Positions 45,732 through 55,544 are shown, counted from the first letter of the stretch. The stretch: DNA of 64,000 nt from Croceitalea dokdonensis DOKDO 023 (GCF_001306415.1 NZ_LDJX01000007.1:124001-188000); one strand, 5' to 3'. Notes: a model not told the origin generated them from the letters alone. A program made the numbers and translations.

Positions 45732-46786
45732 GAAATTTGGGCTACTACATCATCCGCTATTGGATGGCCATAAGTTTGTTTTGTTATTACCGAAAAATTA
45801 CGGTGGTCGGTAAAAAAAATATTCCTGCTCGTACCCCAGTGCTCTTTCTTAGTAATCATCAGAATGCCTTGATGGACATTTTAATAATCGCCACCAATTG
45901 TAGCAGAAAGCCTTGGTATTTAACGCGGGCAGATGTTTTTAAGAGCAAGGTTTTAAGGCCTTTTTTCACCTTTCTTCAAATGCTGCCCGTGTACCGCATG
46001 CGTGATGGCAAGGCAAATTTGAAAAATAACGATACCACCTTTAAGCTTTCTGGGGAATTACTGAATCAGGATGAGGCCATATTATTATTTCCGGAGGCCA
46101 ACCATAGTTTAAAGCGAAGGGTACGCCCTCTCAGTAAGGGTTTTACCCGATTGATATTTAGCGCCTTAAAACAAAACCCAAAATTGGACATTACCTTGGT
46201 GCCCATAGGGCAGAACTATCAAGATGCTTCCACCTTTCCTGATAGTGCCGCCATATATTACGGCAAGCCTATTAAGGTTCAGCCATTGATCGCAGAAGAT
46301 AAAAGGTTGGTAATAAATACTATTAAGCATGAGGTGTCCCATGCTTTACAAGGGTTGACAACCCATATTCAAGACGAGGCAAACTACGAGGCCATACATA
46401 ATCAATTACAAGCACAACAACAGGATTTTACCAAGCCCATTGAAGTAAATGCCACCTTGGCCACAGACCTTTCCAATAAAAGAACAATGGTCTACCCAAG
46501 GGGTATTGGAAGTGCGGTCCGTGTGCTGTTCGTAGTATGGAATTTGCCAATGATTTGGTTATGGCGGACTTTCTTAAAACCCAAAGTGCCAGAAATGGAA
46601 TTTATGGATACGTTTAGGTTTGGCTTTTGTGCGGTGGGTTTCCCTCTATTTTATGCCATTGCCCTTGGTACGTTTAGCTTTGCCCTTGACCTAAAAACGG
46701 CATGCCTAGGGGTTCTTGGTCATGCCGTTTTTAATCTATGTTGTGTTAAATTTTTACTACCTACATCATATCGCCAAAAAAGATAG
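45728..46786 (+). CDS. Lysophospholipid acyltransferase (PlsC-like)
   Basis: The acyltransferase motif NHxxxxD appears as SNHQNALMDILI near residue 42, and motif III as LLFPEANHSLKRRVRPLSKG. C-terminal helices (VLFVVWNLPMIWLW and later) anchor it to the membrane. The family transfers acyl groups to glycerophosphate or lysolipids. Translation starts at TTG inside the BASS stop (TTGA overlap), so translation is coupled. The 3' end overlaps the convergent M14 peptidase gene by 26 bases. Confidence 0.88.
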   Translation: MRNLGYYIIRYWMAISLFCYYRKITVVGKKNIPARTPVLFLSNHQNALMDILIIATNCSRKPWYLTRADVFKSKVLRPFFTFLQMLPVYRMRDGKANLKNNDTTFKLSGELLNQDEAILLFPEANHSLKRRVRPLSKGFTRLIFSALKQNPKLDITLVPIGQNYQDASTFPDSAAIYYGKPIKVQPLIAEDKRLVINTIKHEVSHALQGLTTHIQDEANYEAIHNQLQAQQQDFTKPIEVNATLATDLSNKRTMVYPRGIGSAVRVLFVVWNLPMIWLWRTFLKPKVPEMEFMDTFRFGFCAVGFPLFYAIALGTFSFALDLKTACLGVLGHAVFNLCCVKFLLPTSYRQKR

Positions 46787-49292
46787 CATTCATCAACAAC
46801 TTATTGGTCCCGTACCAAAATGCCCTAAAATTGGTGTTGTCCGTAAAGATAATAACCCGTCCCCTCCCAAGACGATTGGTTTTAAAGGGAACACTATTTT
46901 TAATCAGCTCGCTATTCTCTTCAGAAATGTATCCACTCTGTAAGGGGTTACTGGTGTATTGAATGGGGTTGTTATAGCTGTCCTTATCTGGTTTTATGTA
47001 AATGTTTGTATTTCTGAAAAGCGAAATCTTATTACCCGCGTACCCAAAATTAATGGGGTGTGAGCGGTCTATAGTAGCCTCAAAAATGGCTCCACCGGTT
47101 ACCTGTGCCCCCAAAAAGGCCCTTTTTTGTCCAAAAGAAATGTTTTTGGCAATCAAGGTGTCCTTTTTTAGCTCAAAATTGGTAAACTCGTTCTTTTGTA
47201 ACCAATTGGCGGCATTTCTGTAACCAATTACAGTACCGCCGTTTTTAACCCAGGTTTTTATTTTATCCGTATTTGCGGCAGAAAGCATGCCATTTCCCCA
47301 TCCGCTAGGAACAATGATGTCCGTATAGCGGCTAAGGTCCGCACGGTTTAAATCCCGTGTATCCAATTTGGTAAGTACCATTTGGTATCTAGTATCAAAT
47401 AAATGCCATATTTCCCCTGCATCATAGGAGCGGATGCCATCACCTACCAGCAGGGCCACATGTTGCTCCTTAACCGGGTCAAAATCATTGCTTCCTAAAT
47501 CTATTCCCTGGGTGAGTCCGGTGCCAACCCCTGTGATAGTGATACGACTTTCCATCGCCACCTTAGAAAGAAATTGGTAGAGCTCCTGATCATCTAATGC
47601 TTGGTTTTGTACAGGGACCATAATGGTTCCGTAGTCATAGGTTTTTCCCTCAATATTAAAAGGTGATTTGGCTACTTTGGCACGTAGGCCTTTTTTGGTT
47701 ATGGCATGGAGTGCTTTGGGGGTATAGTACTCATGCCACTCAAACAGATACGCATAATTGCTTTTTTTGGTAATGCTACCTTTTACAGGCTCAAAATTGG
47801 TCACTTTTGGTCCTGCATTACTTAAAGAAGTTGTTTCTGAGTAATCAAGGTTAAAGGCCAAGGGAAGTGTCCAAGCAGATACATCATAGAACAGGCTGTC
47901 CGTGAAACTGGTGCGTTTTTCAAAAATGGCCTTGATCAACCTTGGATTTTTTTGATTTAGGGGTACTACATAGGAAGCTCCTTGTTGGTATTGTTTTCCA
48001 TTGATGGTAGCGTCATTGGCCAGCTCATGAAAACTAATTTTATGACGGTTTAGGATTTCTGCCAAATGCCATGTGCGGTTGACATCTTTGGCATCCCCAA
48101 AAATATAGGCCTTGGTCTTACTTTTGGCACCCTCCGCTTTGATAGTTTGGTAATAGTTGCGTTGGTAGTCCAAAATTTTGGTTCTCATATTTGCCGCCGC
48201 TTCAATGGTAGATAATGCGGTGGCAAACTGGTTACGGATGGTGAATGGAAACGTCAACAAGCCGTTTTCACTTTCCTGCACATGACCTCGGGAACTGCCC
48301 TGCTCAAACAAGATCCCTATACTACCGTTGACATCGGGGAAGGTAGATCCCTTGCCGTAGTAATAGTCGTCATAATTTTCTTCTGAATAGTAGAGCGAAC
48401 CAATGGCGTCCAAAGCCTTGGCATGGTAAGTGCCAATTTCTGCGGTCAGCTCTTGATTTATTTTTGGGGTCAACGGATGCACTCGCGATGGTTCACCAGG
48501 CTGAAAGAAAAAAGTGCTGTTGGTACCCATCTCATGGTGGTCTGTTAGAATATTGGGCATCCAGTTGTGAAAGGTTTCTATACGAGCCCTACTTTCGGGC
48601 AATTGTACAGGCAGCCAGTCCCTGTTCATATCAAACCAATAGTGGTTGGTTCTGCCACCCGGCCAAACCTCACTGTATTCCCTATCGTTGGGGTCTGGGT
48701 TTAACTGAATGGCTTTATTGGTGTTGGCCCAATAGGCAAACCGTTGCAAGCCATCTGGATTAAAGCTGGGATCTAATAAAATGATCATATTATCCAGTTT
48801 GGCTTCTATTTCCGCACCCTGCGCCGCCGCTAGGTAATAGGCATAGGCCAAAGCAGCGTTAGATCCGCTGGGTTCATTGCCATGGATGGAAAAGCCTTGG
48901 TAGACCACAATGGGCATTTGCGCCGTATTTAGGCCAGTTGCACCGTCCTCCGTAAGTGAAAGATGGTTTTTCCTGATATTTTCTAGGTTGCCATGGTTTT
49001 TGGGCGATGTAACCGTTAGCAACAGAATGGGCCTACCCTCAAAGGTGCTACCACGGTTTTCTAGGGTAATGCGCTCACTCTCCTTGGCCAGTGTTTGCAT
49101 ATAAAACATCAGTTTATCATGCGTCACGTGCCATTCTCCCACTTCATGCCCGATAACTTCGGCCGGTTTGGGAATATCAGGGTCATAGTTTACGTTGCTT
49201 GGTAGGTAATACTCTAGGCTGATTGGCGCTTCTTGGGCTTTGCCAACAAGCATGAGCAAAAGGCTGCATAGCAGTACAGGTGTATATTTCAT
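46761..49292 (-). CDS. M14 family zinc carboxypeptidase, exported
   Basis: A signal peptide ends at KAQ (residue 20). The catalytic domain has the zinc pair H137-x-x-E140 in FSIHGNEPSG, then DPSFNPDGLQRF, and DHHEMGTNSTFFF with further His. A long C-terminal part (about residues 400-843) includes a DJ-1-like glutamine-amidotransferase-type fold (VALLVGDGIRSYDAGEIWHLFDTRY, IIVPSGWGNG), usual for this 840-residue flavobacterial group. It digests peptides outside the cytoplasm. Confidence 0.9.
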   Translation of the reverse strand: MKYTPVLLCSLLLMLVGKAQEAPISLEYYLPSNVNYDPDIPKPAEVIGHEVGEWHVTHDKLMFYMQTLAKESERITLENRGSTFEGRPILLLTVTSPKNHGNLENIRKNHLSLTEDGATGLNTAQMPIVVYQGFSIHGNEPSGSNAALAYAYYLAAAQGAEIEAKLDNMIILLDPSFNPDGLQRFAYWANTNKAIQLNPDPNDREYSEVWPGGRTNHYWFDMNRDWLPVQLPESRARIETFHNWMPNILTDHHEMGTNSTFFFQPGEPSRVHPLTPKINQELTAEIGTYHAKALDAIGSLYYSEENYDDYYYGKGSTFPDVNGSIGILFEQGSSRGHVQESENGLLTFPFTIRNQFATALSTIEAAANMRTKILDYQRNYYQTIKAEGAKSKTKAYIFGDAKDVNRTWHLAEILNRHKISFHELANDATINGKQYQQGASYVVPLNQKNPRLIKAIFEKRTSFTDSLFYDVSAWTLPLAFNLDYSETTSLSNAGPKVTNFEPVKGSITKKSNYAYLFEWHEYYTPKALHAITKKGLRAKVAKSPFNIEGKTYDYGTIMVPVQNQALDDQELYQFLSKVAMESRITITGVGTGLTQGIDLGSNDFDPVKEQHVALLVGDGIRSYDAGEIWHLFDTRYQMVLTKLDTRDLNRADLSRYTDIIVPSGWGNGMLSAANTDKIKTWVKNGGTVIGYRNAANWLQKNEFTNFELKKDTLIAKNISFGQKRAFLGAQVTGGAIFEATIDRSHPINFGYAGNKISLFRNTNIYIKPDKDSYNNPIQYTSNPLQSGYISEENSELIKNSVPFKTNRLGRGRVIIFTDNTNFRAFWYGTNKLLMNAIFFGDMM

Positions 49293-49331
49293 TTTTAGGA
49301 GTTTGCTGTTAGTTCCCCTAAAAATAGAAAC

Positions 49332-49360
49332 GGCCCGTGGAAACAGGCCATTTGTTCTGA
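49332..49360 (-). terminator. Likely terminator of the DUF3276 gene
   Basis: On the minus strand, GGCCTGT pairs with ACGGGCC (49332-49349) with a 4-base loop, and T-rich sequence follows. It lies between the DUF3276 stop and the M14 start. Confidence 0.5.
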
Positions 49361-49376
49361 TTATTTTAACGTTTGT

Positions 49377-49754
49377 TTAAATATCGTCAAAATCAACATC
49401 GGTAAAGCTTCCTGTGGAAACCTCGGGATTGTCCGTATGGCTGGTATCGTCTTCTTTTTTAAAATCTTTTTGGTGCCTTTCTGAAATTACTTCGCTCCCC
49501 TTTTCCCCAATGATGTAATCCATCATTTCTTCCATATTGTCCCTAAAAGCTTGGAAGTCTTCTTTGTAGAGGTAAATTTTGTGTTTTTTGTAATGGAAGG
49601 AGCCATCGTCATTGGTAAACTTTTTGCTCTCTGTAATCGTTAAATAATAATCTCCTGCCTTTGTACTTCTGACATCAAAAAAATAAGTTCTTCTTCCTGC
49701 CCTTAGGACTTTGGAGAAAATCTCCTCTTGGTCCATCAAATCTTTATCGCCCAT
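49377..49754 (-). CDS. DUF3276/PUR family nucleic-acid-binding protein
   Basis: The 125-residue protein contains one PUR repeat (residues 10-85: FSKVLRAGRRTYFFDVRSTKAGDYYLTITESKK). It is the bacterial PUR-alpha-like fold that binds single-stranded DNA and RNA. A long acidic, disordered tail follows (EEDDTSHTDNPEVSTGS...DVDFDDI). Members are ubiquitous in Bacteroidetes and spirochaetes and are abundant nucleoid or RNA-binding proteins. It is probably a global regulator. Confidence 0.9.
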   Translation of the reverse strand: MGDKDLMDQEEIFSKVLRAGRRTYFFDVRSTKAGDYYLTITESKKFTNDDGSFHYKKHKIYLYKEDFQAFRDNMEEMMDYIIGEKGSEVISERHQKDFKKEDDTSHTDNPEVSTGSFTDVDFDDI

Positions 49755-49831
49755 TTGTTATTGTATCTTTTAACGGTTTGCTTATCAATCTTATCAAAAA
49801 TGAAAAAAAAACCTAATTCAACAAGTTTTTG

Positions 49832-51580
49832 TTAGTCTTTGGTGCTTAGCTGGTCTAAGTAGAGTTGTTTATAGTACCCATCCATTGTGTTAAGCTCCTC
49901 GTGGGTTCCCTCTTGTAAAATGGTGCCTTGGTCCAATATCAAGATCTTGTCCGCATTTTTTCCCGAAGAGACACGATGGCTAACGATCAAGGTTGTTTTT
50001 TCCGCAGATGCTTTTTTAAGGTTCTGTAGTATTTCCTCTTCGGTTTCCGTGTCCACGGCGGAAAGACAGTCATCAAACAAATAAATATTGGGGTTCTTGA
50101 TCAAAGCCCTGGCGATGGAAACGCGCTGTTTTTGCCCACCACTTAGGGTGATTCCACGTTCCCCTAGGACGGTGTGGTACCCATTTGTAAATCCCACGAT
50201 GTTTTCGTGGACCACTGCCTCTTTGGCCGTAGCTTCAATTTCTGCTTGCTTGGCATCCTCTTTGCCAAAACGGATGTTATTGGCTATGGTGTCAGAAAAC
50301 AAAAATGCGTCCTGTGGAACGGCTCCAATAGCAGAGCGCAAACTGTTAAGGTTCAATTCTTTTATGGGAGTATCATCAATTCGTATTTCACCCGAACTTA
50401 CATCATAAAGCCTTGCGACCAAATCTAAAATCGTTGATTTGCCAGAGCCCGTTTTACCTAAGATGGCAACCGTTTGGCCTGCCTCAACGGTAAAGGAAAC
50501 ATTGTGCAGTGCCTCAATATTGGTATCCTCATAGGTAAAAGAAACATTTTTGAATTCAATTTTTCCTCTGACCGGTGTAATTTCCATCACCTCGTTGACA
50601 ATGGTTGGTCGTTGTTTTAAAAACTCATTTATTCTTCCCTGGGAAGCTTCTGCCCGTTGTACGATGCTGGTAAGCCAGCCTACCACAGCTACTGGCCAAG
50701 TTAGCATATTTACGTACAGAATAAATTCTGCTATGACCCCTAGACTTACCTCGCCATTGATGTATTGCTGGCCGCCAATATATATCACAAAAACATTGCT
50801 GATGCCTATCAACAGCAGCATTAATGGGAAAAACCAAGCATTTACCTTTGCAAGATCCATACTTGTTTCCTTTCCCTCTTGTGCCAAGGCCATAACGTCA
50901 CTGTTCACCTTATCCTCCAAATTGTAGGCCTTTATCACGGAGATTCCGGAAAACGACTCCTGAGTAAAGGTGGAAAGTGTAGATAGGTATTCTTGTACCC
51001 GGGTGCTCCGTTTGTGGATAATTTTACTGATCTGATAAATCAATACGGATAAAATGGGCAAAGGGACCAAAGTGTAAAAAGCAATGGTTGGTGCTTTGAT
51101 GAACATCAGGGGAACCAAGCAAACAAAAAGCGTTAGGGTTTGCATTCCGTACATGATGGCCGGCCCTCCGTACATTCTCACCTGTGTGATATCCTCACTA
51201 ATGCGGTTCATTAAATCACCGATGCGGTTTTTTTTGTAAAACCCCAGGTTTAAAAATTGATAATGGTCAAATACCTCATTCTTTAAATCATACTCAATGT
51301 AACGGGAAACGTTGATGATGGTTTGCCTCATTAAAAAAGTAAACAACCCTGAGAGCAAAGCGGCACCAATAATGATTAAAATGTATTCTAAAAGTTGATT
51401 TTTTGCCATTTCACCAGATAGGGAACCCTTAAAATGAGCTTCAATAGTGTTAATGGATTTACTGACATAGGAAGGCATGACCAAGGAGAACACCCTGGCT
51501 AAAATGGTGATTAAGATACCTATGAACAGTTTAAACCAGTACTTTTTAAAGTATTTATTAATATGCCTTAGTTCTTTCAT
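49832..51580 (-). CDS. MsbA-like ABC exporter
   Basis: The half-transporter has six membrane helices (residues 15-315, with the DITQVRMYGGPAIMYG coupling region) and a nucleotide-binding domain: Walker A GKTGSGKST, Q-loop VPQDAFLFSDT, signature LSGGQKQR, Walker B IYLFDDCLSAVD, H-loop VSHR. It should work as a homodimer exporting lipids or drugs. It stands alone on the minus strand, divergent from nusB. Confidence 0.94.
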   Translation of the reverse strand: MKELRHINKYFKKYWFKLFIGILITILARVFSLVMPSYVSKSINTIEAHFKGSLSGEMAKNQLLEYILIIIGAALLSGLFTFLMRQTIINVSRYIEYDLKNEVFDHYQFLNLGFYKKNRIGDLMNRISEDITQVRMYGGPAIMYGMQTLTLFVCLVPLMFIKAPTIAFYTLVPLPILSVLIYQISKIIHKRSTRVQEYLSTLSTFTQESFSGISVIKAYNLEDKVNSDVMALAQEGKETSMDLAKVNAWFFPLMLLLIGISNVFVIYIGGQQYINGEVSLGVIAEFILYVNMLTWPVAVVGWLTSIVQRAEASQGRINEFLKQRPTIVNEVMEITPVRGKIEFKNVSFTYEDTNIEALHNVSFTVEAGQTVAILGKTGSGKSTILDLVARLYDVSSGEIRIDDTPIKELNLNSLRSAIGAVPQDAFLFSDTIANNIRFGKEDAKQAEIEATAKEAVVHENIVGFTNGYHTVLGERGITLSGGQKQRVSIARALIKNPNIYLFDDCLSAVDTETEEEILQNLKKASAEKTTLIVSHRVSSGKNADKILILDQGTILQEGTHEELNTMDGYYKQLYLDQLSTKD

Positions 51581-51732
51581 GTACTGCCGCCCGGTTTAGG
51601 AAGGTGCAAAGATAAGGCTTCATAATCTTAACCCATCCCTTAAGGTATATTAGTTAAAACCAAACTATGGGTCTATCTAAAAATAAGCTTACTTTTGCCA
51701 ACTGTTCTAATAGCCATTAAAGTTCTTTAAAC

Positions 51733-52677
51733 ATGCTCACAAGAAGGCATATCAGGGTTAAGGTAATGCAGTGCATCTACGCACTTGTGCACTCCAAGGA
51801 TGATTCGCTTCAAAAACAGGAAAAGTTTTTGAAATACAGCATAGACAATATGTACACGCTGTACATTTTAATGTTGAACTTACTGACCGAAGTACACCAG
51901 CTAGCCCAGAAACACGCCAACCACGCCACCAAAAAATATCTTGCCCCAGATGAAAAATTTCCCGATCCGGATAAGTTTGTAAACAATAGGCTGCTGGTTC
52001 AACTGAGCCAAAATCAGGACTTAAAGGATATTTTAGACCATAAGAAAATCAAGAACTGGTACCTAAACGAGGAATACATCAAGATTATTTACAAAGAAAT
52101 TGTGGGCAGTAAAATCTACGCCAAGTACATGAGATCGGTCCATAACACCTATGATGCGGATAAGACATTGATCATAGACTTGTACAAATCCGTAATAGCT
52201 CCCAATGAAAAAATCTATGAGTATTTTGAAGATGATAAGCTCACATGGGTAGACGATATCCCCATAGTCAATACCTTTCTGGTTAAAAGATTAAACAAGG
52301 CAACGGAAAAGGCTGATAACCAATTTTTCCTTCCCAGTTTGCTCAAGGACAAGCAAGATATGGTATTTGCCAACGATCTTTTGGTTAAGACCTTACTTAA
52401 CGATGGGATGTTGGTCAAAGAAATTGAAGGTAAAACCCCAAATTGGGATAAGGACAGGATTGCGGATATTGACGCCATCCTTATGAAAATGGCCATTTGT
52501 GAGTTATTGTACTTTAATAGTATCCCAGAAAAAGTCACCATTAACGAGTATTTGGAGATTGCCAAAGAGTATTCCACCCCAAAAAGTAGCATTTTCATCA
52601 ACGGCATTTTGGATAAGTTGGTGCGGGAGTACAAAAAGGATGGAAAAATGAATAAAATGGGAAGAGGGCTTCTTTAA
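51733..52677 (+). CDS. nusB: Transcription antitermination factor NusB, long form
   Basis: NusB with NusE binds boxA RNA in rRNA leaders. The N-terminal TRRHIRVKVMQCIYALVHS and the C-terminal domain (DRIADIDAILMKMAICELLYF, IPEKVTINEYLEIAKEYSTPKSSIFINGILDKL) are clear. At 314 residues it is about twice the length of E. coli NusB. The extra 150 residues lie between helix 1 and the C-terminal half, a form common in Bacteroidetes. DUF1573 and yajC follow on the same strand. Confidence 0.94.
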   Translation: MLTRRHIRVKVMQCIYALVHSKDDSLQKQEKFLKYSIDNMYTLYILMLNLLTEVHQLAQKHANHATKKYLAPDEKFPDPDKFVNNRLLVQLSQNQDLKDILDHKKIKNWYLNEEYIKIIYKEIVGSKIYAKYMRSVHNTYDADKTLIIDLYKSVIAPNEKIYEYFEDDKLTWVDDIPIVNTFLVKRLNKATEKADNQFFLPSLLKDKQDMVFANDLLVKTLLNDGMLVKEIEGKTPNWDKDRIADIDAILMKMAICELLYFNSIPEKVTINEYLEIAKEYSTPKSSIFINGILDKLVREYKKDGKMNKMGRGLL

Positions 52678-52700
52678 TACTAAATTAAGTTTGAAATCGT

Positions 52701-52708
52701 TATTTTTG
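52701..52708 (+). promoter_or_regulatory. Candidate -7 element of DUF1573-yajC
   Basis: TATTTTTG matches TAnnTTTG and lies 22 bases before the DUF1573 ATG, just after the nusB stop, so DUF1573-yajC may have its own promoter. Confidence 0.45.
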
Positions 52709-52730
52709 CACAACTAAAAAATTAATAAAA

Positions 52731-53210
52731 ATGAAAAGAACGTTAGCAGCACTTAGTGCGTCGGCACTTTTGTTTATTTCAGTTTCATGCAAGGATAAGG
52801 CTACCGCCAAAGTGGTAGCGGATAACGTAGAGAACGCTTCTGCGCGGGATGAGGTGGCCAAGAAGGTACCAGTTATGTCTTTTGATAAGCAAGAGCATGA
52901 TTTTGGCTCCATTGAACAAGGTACCCCCCAAGAGACCATATTTACGTTTACCAACTCCGGTGATGCCCCTTTAATTATCACCGATGCTAAAAGTAGCTGT
53001 GGATGTACGGTACCACAGTATCCAAAAAATAAGCCTATTGCACCTGGGGAATCTGGGGAGATGCTCGTTAAGTTTAATGGTCAAGGCCAAAACCAAGTGA
53101 CCAAAACCATTACGGTCACTGCCAATACTGCCAAAGGTTCTGAGCTACTGCGTATAAAAGCATTTGTAAACCCTAAAGGTGCTGCTCCAGCAGGACCGGT
53201 TAAGAGTTAA
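52731..53210 (+). CDS. DUF1573 lipoprotein
   Basis: The lipoprotein signal ends LFISVSC (Cys20). The rest is a DUF1573 Ig-like beta-sandwich: HDFGSIEQGTPQETIFTFTNSGDAPLIITDAKSSCGCTVPQYPKNKPIAPGES, of which the conserved core is SSCGCTVP. Members are periplasmic and of unknown function. It sits between nusB and yajC, which is a conserved order in flavobacteria. It begins 53 bases after nusB and ends 8 bases before yajC. Confidence 0.92.
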   Translation: MKRTLAALSASALLFISVSCKDKATAKVVADNVENASARDEVAKKVPVMSFDKQEHDFGSIEQGTPQETIFTFTNSGDAPLIITDAKSSCGCTVPQYPKNKPIAPGESGEMLVKFNGQGQNQVTKTITVTANTAKGSELLRIKAFVNPKGAAPAGPVKS

Positions 53211-53218
53211 GAGTTTCT

Positions 53219-53509
53219 ATGGAAGGATTTGGACAGTTTGCTCCCTTATTACTGATTTTTGTTGTGGCCTATTTTTTTATGATTCGTCCACAGATGAAAC
53301 GTCAAAAGGACGAAAAGAAATTTGCGGAGGCTCTCAAAAAAGGGGATAAGGTCATCACCAAAAGCGGGCTACACGGGAAGGTTGTAGACCTAAATGATAA
53401 AGACCATTCTTGTATTATTGAAACCATGGCGGGCAGATTAAAGTTTGATAGAAGCGCCATTTCCATGGAGATGAGCAGAAAATTAAATCCTGTTCCTGCA
53501 AAAAAATAG
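53219..53509 (+). CDS. yajC: Preprotein translocase subunit YajC
   Basis: The 96-residue protein has one N-terminal helix (PLLLIFVVAYFFMIRPQMKR) with the signature MIRPQMKRQKDEKKF, then a small beta domain (GDKVITKSGLHGKVVDL). YajC joins SecDF in the inner membrane and aids protein export. It is the last gene of the nusB-DUF1573-yajC group and is followed by a strong terminator. Confidence 0.96.
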   Translation: MEGFGQFAPLLLIFVVAYFFMIRPQMKRQKDEKKFAEALKKGDKVITKSGLHGKVVDLNDKDHSCIIETMAGRLKFDRSAISMEMSRKLNPVPAKK

Positions 53510-53531
53510 CAAATTGCCTAAATAAGTTTGT

Positions 53532-53559
53532 AAAGCACCTTTTTAAGGTGCTTTTTTTT
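53532..53559 (+). terminator. Terminator after yajC
   Basis: AAAGCACCTT pairs with AAGGTGCTTT over 10 bp with a 3-base loop; a run of T follows. Confidence 0.92.
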
Positions 53560-53607
53560 GTTTGTCATTTTCCATATCTTGACGGAAACATCCTAACAAT
53601 TTGTATC

Positions 53608-54951
53608 ATGGAGAGCAGGAGAAAATTTATTAGAAGAACCGCACTTTCGTCCGCAGGGGTAGTGGCTTCCAGCTTATTTCCTATGGAGCTATTGGCCAGT
53701 TTGCGCAAAAATGTGAGTCCAAACGATAAAATTCAAATAGGTCTTATTGGTTGCAAGGGGATGGGTTTTAGCAATCTGACTTCATTCTTAAAGATGAGTG
53801 AAGTCACTGTGGTGGCCTTATGTGATGTAGATGAAAACGTTTTGCTCAAAAGAACGGCAGATTTAGGTGAGGCTCAGATAAAGAAACCCAAATGGTACAA
53901 AGATTATCGGGAGTTGCTAGAAGACAAGGATGTTGATGTGGTGATTATAGGTACTCCAGACCATTGGCATTGTTTACAATTGGTAGATGCCGTTGCCGCC
54001 GCTAAAGATGTCTATTGTGAAAAGCCCATAGCCAATTCCATTCTGGAAAGTAAAGCCATGTTGGCGGCGGTTACCAATAGCGATCGTATGGTGCAGGTAG
54101 GCCAGTGGCAACGTAGCCAGCCACATTTTGTGGATGCCATCAACTACGTCCACTCTGGAAAATTAGGTCAAGTTAGGTTGGTGAAAGCATGGGCCTATCA
54201 AGGTTGGATGCGTTCCATACCCGTTGTGCCAAATGCCCCAGTACCCAAAGGAGTAGACTATGGAATGTGGTTGGGTCCGGCGCCAAAACGGGAATTTAAC
54301 CCCAATCGCTTTCATTTTAATTTTAGATGGTTTTGGGATTATGCAGGCGGACTCATGACAGATTGGGGCGTGCACTTAATGGATTATGCCCTCTACGGGA
54401 TGAAAGCCAAAACACCAAAGTCTGTTATGGCCATTGGCGGTAAGTTTGCCTACCCCAATGATGCACAGGAAGCACCAGATACTTTACAAGCTGTGTACGA
54501 ATATGATAATTATTCCATTTTATGGGAACATGCTACCGGTATAGATGGCGGTAATTATGGACGGGATCACGGAATTGCGTTCATTGGGAATAACGGAACC
54601 TTGGTCTTAAATAGGGGAGGTTGGGAGGTTATTCCAGAAAATGAAAGACAGGGGTGGGATAAAAACCTAGGCCCTAAAATTAAGGCCGTTCCCATGCAGT
54701 ATAATGAAGGCAACGGATTAGATTTGCACACCGCTAATTTTATCCAGGGCGTAAAGACAAGGAACTCCGCTATCTTAAATGCACCCATAGAGGTGGGTTA
54801 TAACACTGCCTTGGTTTGCCATATGGGCAATGTGGCCTTTAAAACGGGTACCAGAATTTATTGGGATGCAGAAGCGGGGAAGTTTGATAATGCCAAAGCC
54901 AATCAATTATTGGCACCTACCTATCACAACGGATGGAAGCTGCCAAGATAG
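53608..54951 (+). CDS. Tat-exported Gfo/Idh/MocA family oxidoreductase
   Basis: The ATG at 53608 gives a twin-arginine signal (ESRRKFIRRTALSSAG) at the start; the longer frame upstream would place it internally after the terminator of yajC. The Rossmann domain (IGLIGCKGMG, then CEKPIANS with catalytic Lys) and the C-terminal substrate domain (WFWDYAGGLMTDWGVHLMDYAL) are complete. It should be a periplasmic NAD(P)-dependent sugar or inositol dehydrogenase-like enzyme. The substrate is unknown. Confidence 0.93.
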   Translation: MESRRKFIRRTALSSAGVVASSLFPMELLASLRKNVSPNDKIQIGLIGCKGMGFSNLTSFLKMSEVTVVALCDVDENVLLKRTADLGEAQIKKPKWYKDYRELLEDKDVDVVIIGTPDHWHCLQLVDAVAAAKDVYCEKPIANSILESKAMLAAVTNSDRMVQVGQWQRSQPHFVDAINYVHSGKLGQVRLVKAWAYQGWMRSIPVVPNAPVPKGVDYGMWLGPAPKREFNPNRFHFNFRWFWDYAGGLMTDWGVHLMDYALYGMKAKTPKSVMAIGGKFAYPNDAQEAPDTLQAVYEYDNYSILWEHATGIDGGNYGRDHGIAFIGNNGTLVLNRGGWEVIPENERQGWDKNLGPKIKAVPMQYNEGNGLDLHTANFIQGVKTRNSAILNAPIEVGYNTALVCHMGNVAFKTGTRIYWDAEAGKFDNAKANQLLAPTYHNGWKLPR

Positions 54952-54953
54952 TT

Positions 54954-55544
54954 TTAACGGTACTTATCGCTGAGCCCTAAACCCTTTTTTATCATGGGAA
55001 TTATTTTTTGGAGCCGGTTGAGTTTGGTGTTTTCCCGCTTAGCATCATGGATATAAAGCGCATACGCTCTTTGTTTAGAGGTCGTTAATTGGTAAAATGC
55101 CTTTTGCAAGGAGGGGTCCTGCCGCAGTGCAGCTGCAAGCAGTTGGGGAACGACTATGGCTTCAGGGATTTTTGCTACCGTTGTTTTGCCCTGTTGTTGG
55201 TTAAGGATAGCCTCCATAAAATATTCCCTAACCAAAGCTGTGTTAATTTCTTGGTTAGATTTAAATTTCCAATGCCTCATCTCCTTGGTCTTGCCTTTTT
55301 GTGCGTTCACCAAAACGTTGTCCCTATCATTGAGAAGCACCCCTTTAAAAAACCAGACACCAAAATGTTTCTTGAACCTGCAAATGGAGAAAACGTTTTT
55401 TCCGTGCAGTGTATAGGTTGGGAACTGCCATTTGTAGTCTTCTTTAAGGTCAGTCTCTTTTGCTAATTTTCTTAGGATGGTAATCCCTTCCTTAAAGGGG
55501 TGTTCCTTTTCATAATAGGAGGTAACCTTTTCTAGCGTACTCAT
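54954..55544 (-). CDS. YdeI/OmpD-associated family protein with DUF1801 domain
   Basis: An N-terminal DUF1801/YdhG-like domain (residues 15-110, ILRKLAKETDLKEDYKWQFPTYTLHGKNVFSI) is followed by a YdeI-type helical tail (LQKAFYQLTTSKQRAYALYIHDAKRENTKLNRLQKIIPMI). The tail resembles OmdA/YdeI proteins linked to envelope or antimicrobial-peptide resistance in enterobacteria. There is no signal peptide. It is convergent with the oxidoreductase gene by two bases. Confidence 0.88.
   Translation of the reverse strand: MSTLEKVTSYYEKEHPFKEGITILRKLAKETDLKEDYKWQFPTYTLHGKNVFSICRFKKHFGVWFFKGVLLNDRDNVLVNAQKGKTKEMRHWKFKSNQEINTALVREYFMEAILNQQQGKTTVAKIPEAIVVPQLLAAALRQDPSLQKAFYQLTTSKQRAYALYIHDAKRENTKLNRLQKIIPMIKKGLGLSDKYR

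Noticed and set aside
54213-54226. Third near-copy of the CCCGTTGTGC repeat
   Set aside because: It lies inside the coding frame of the Gfo/Idh oxidoreductase (PVVP codons) and matches only partly, so it is probably coincidence.
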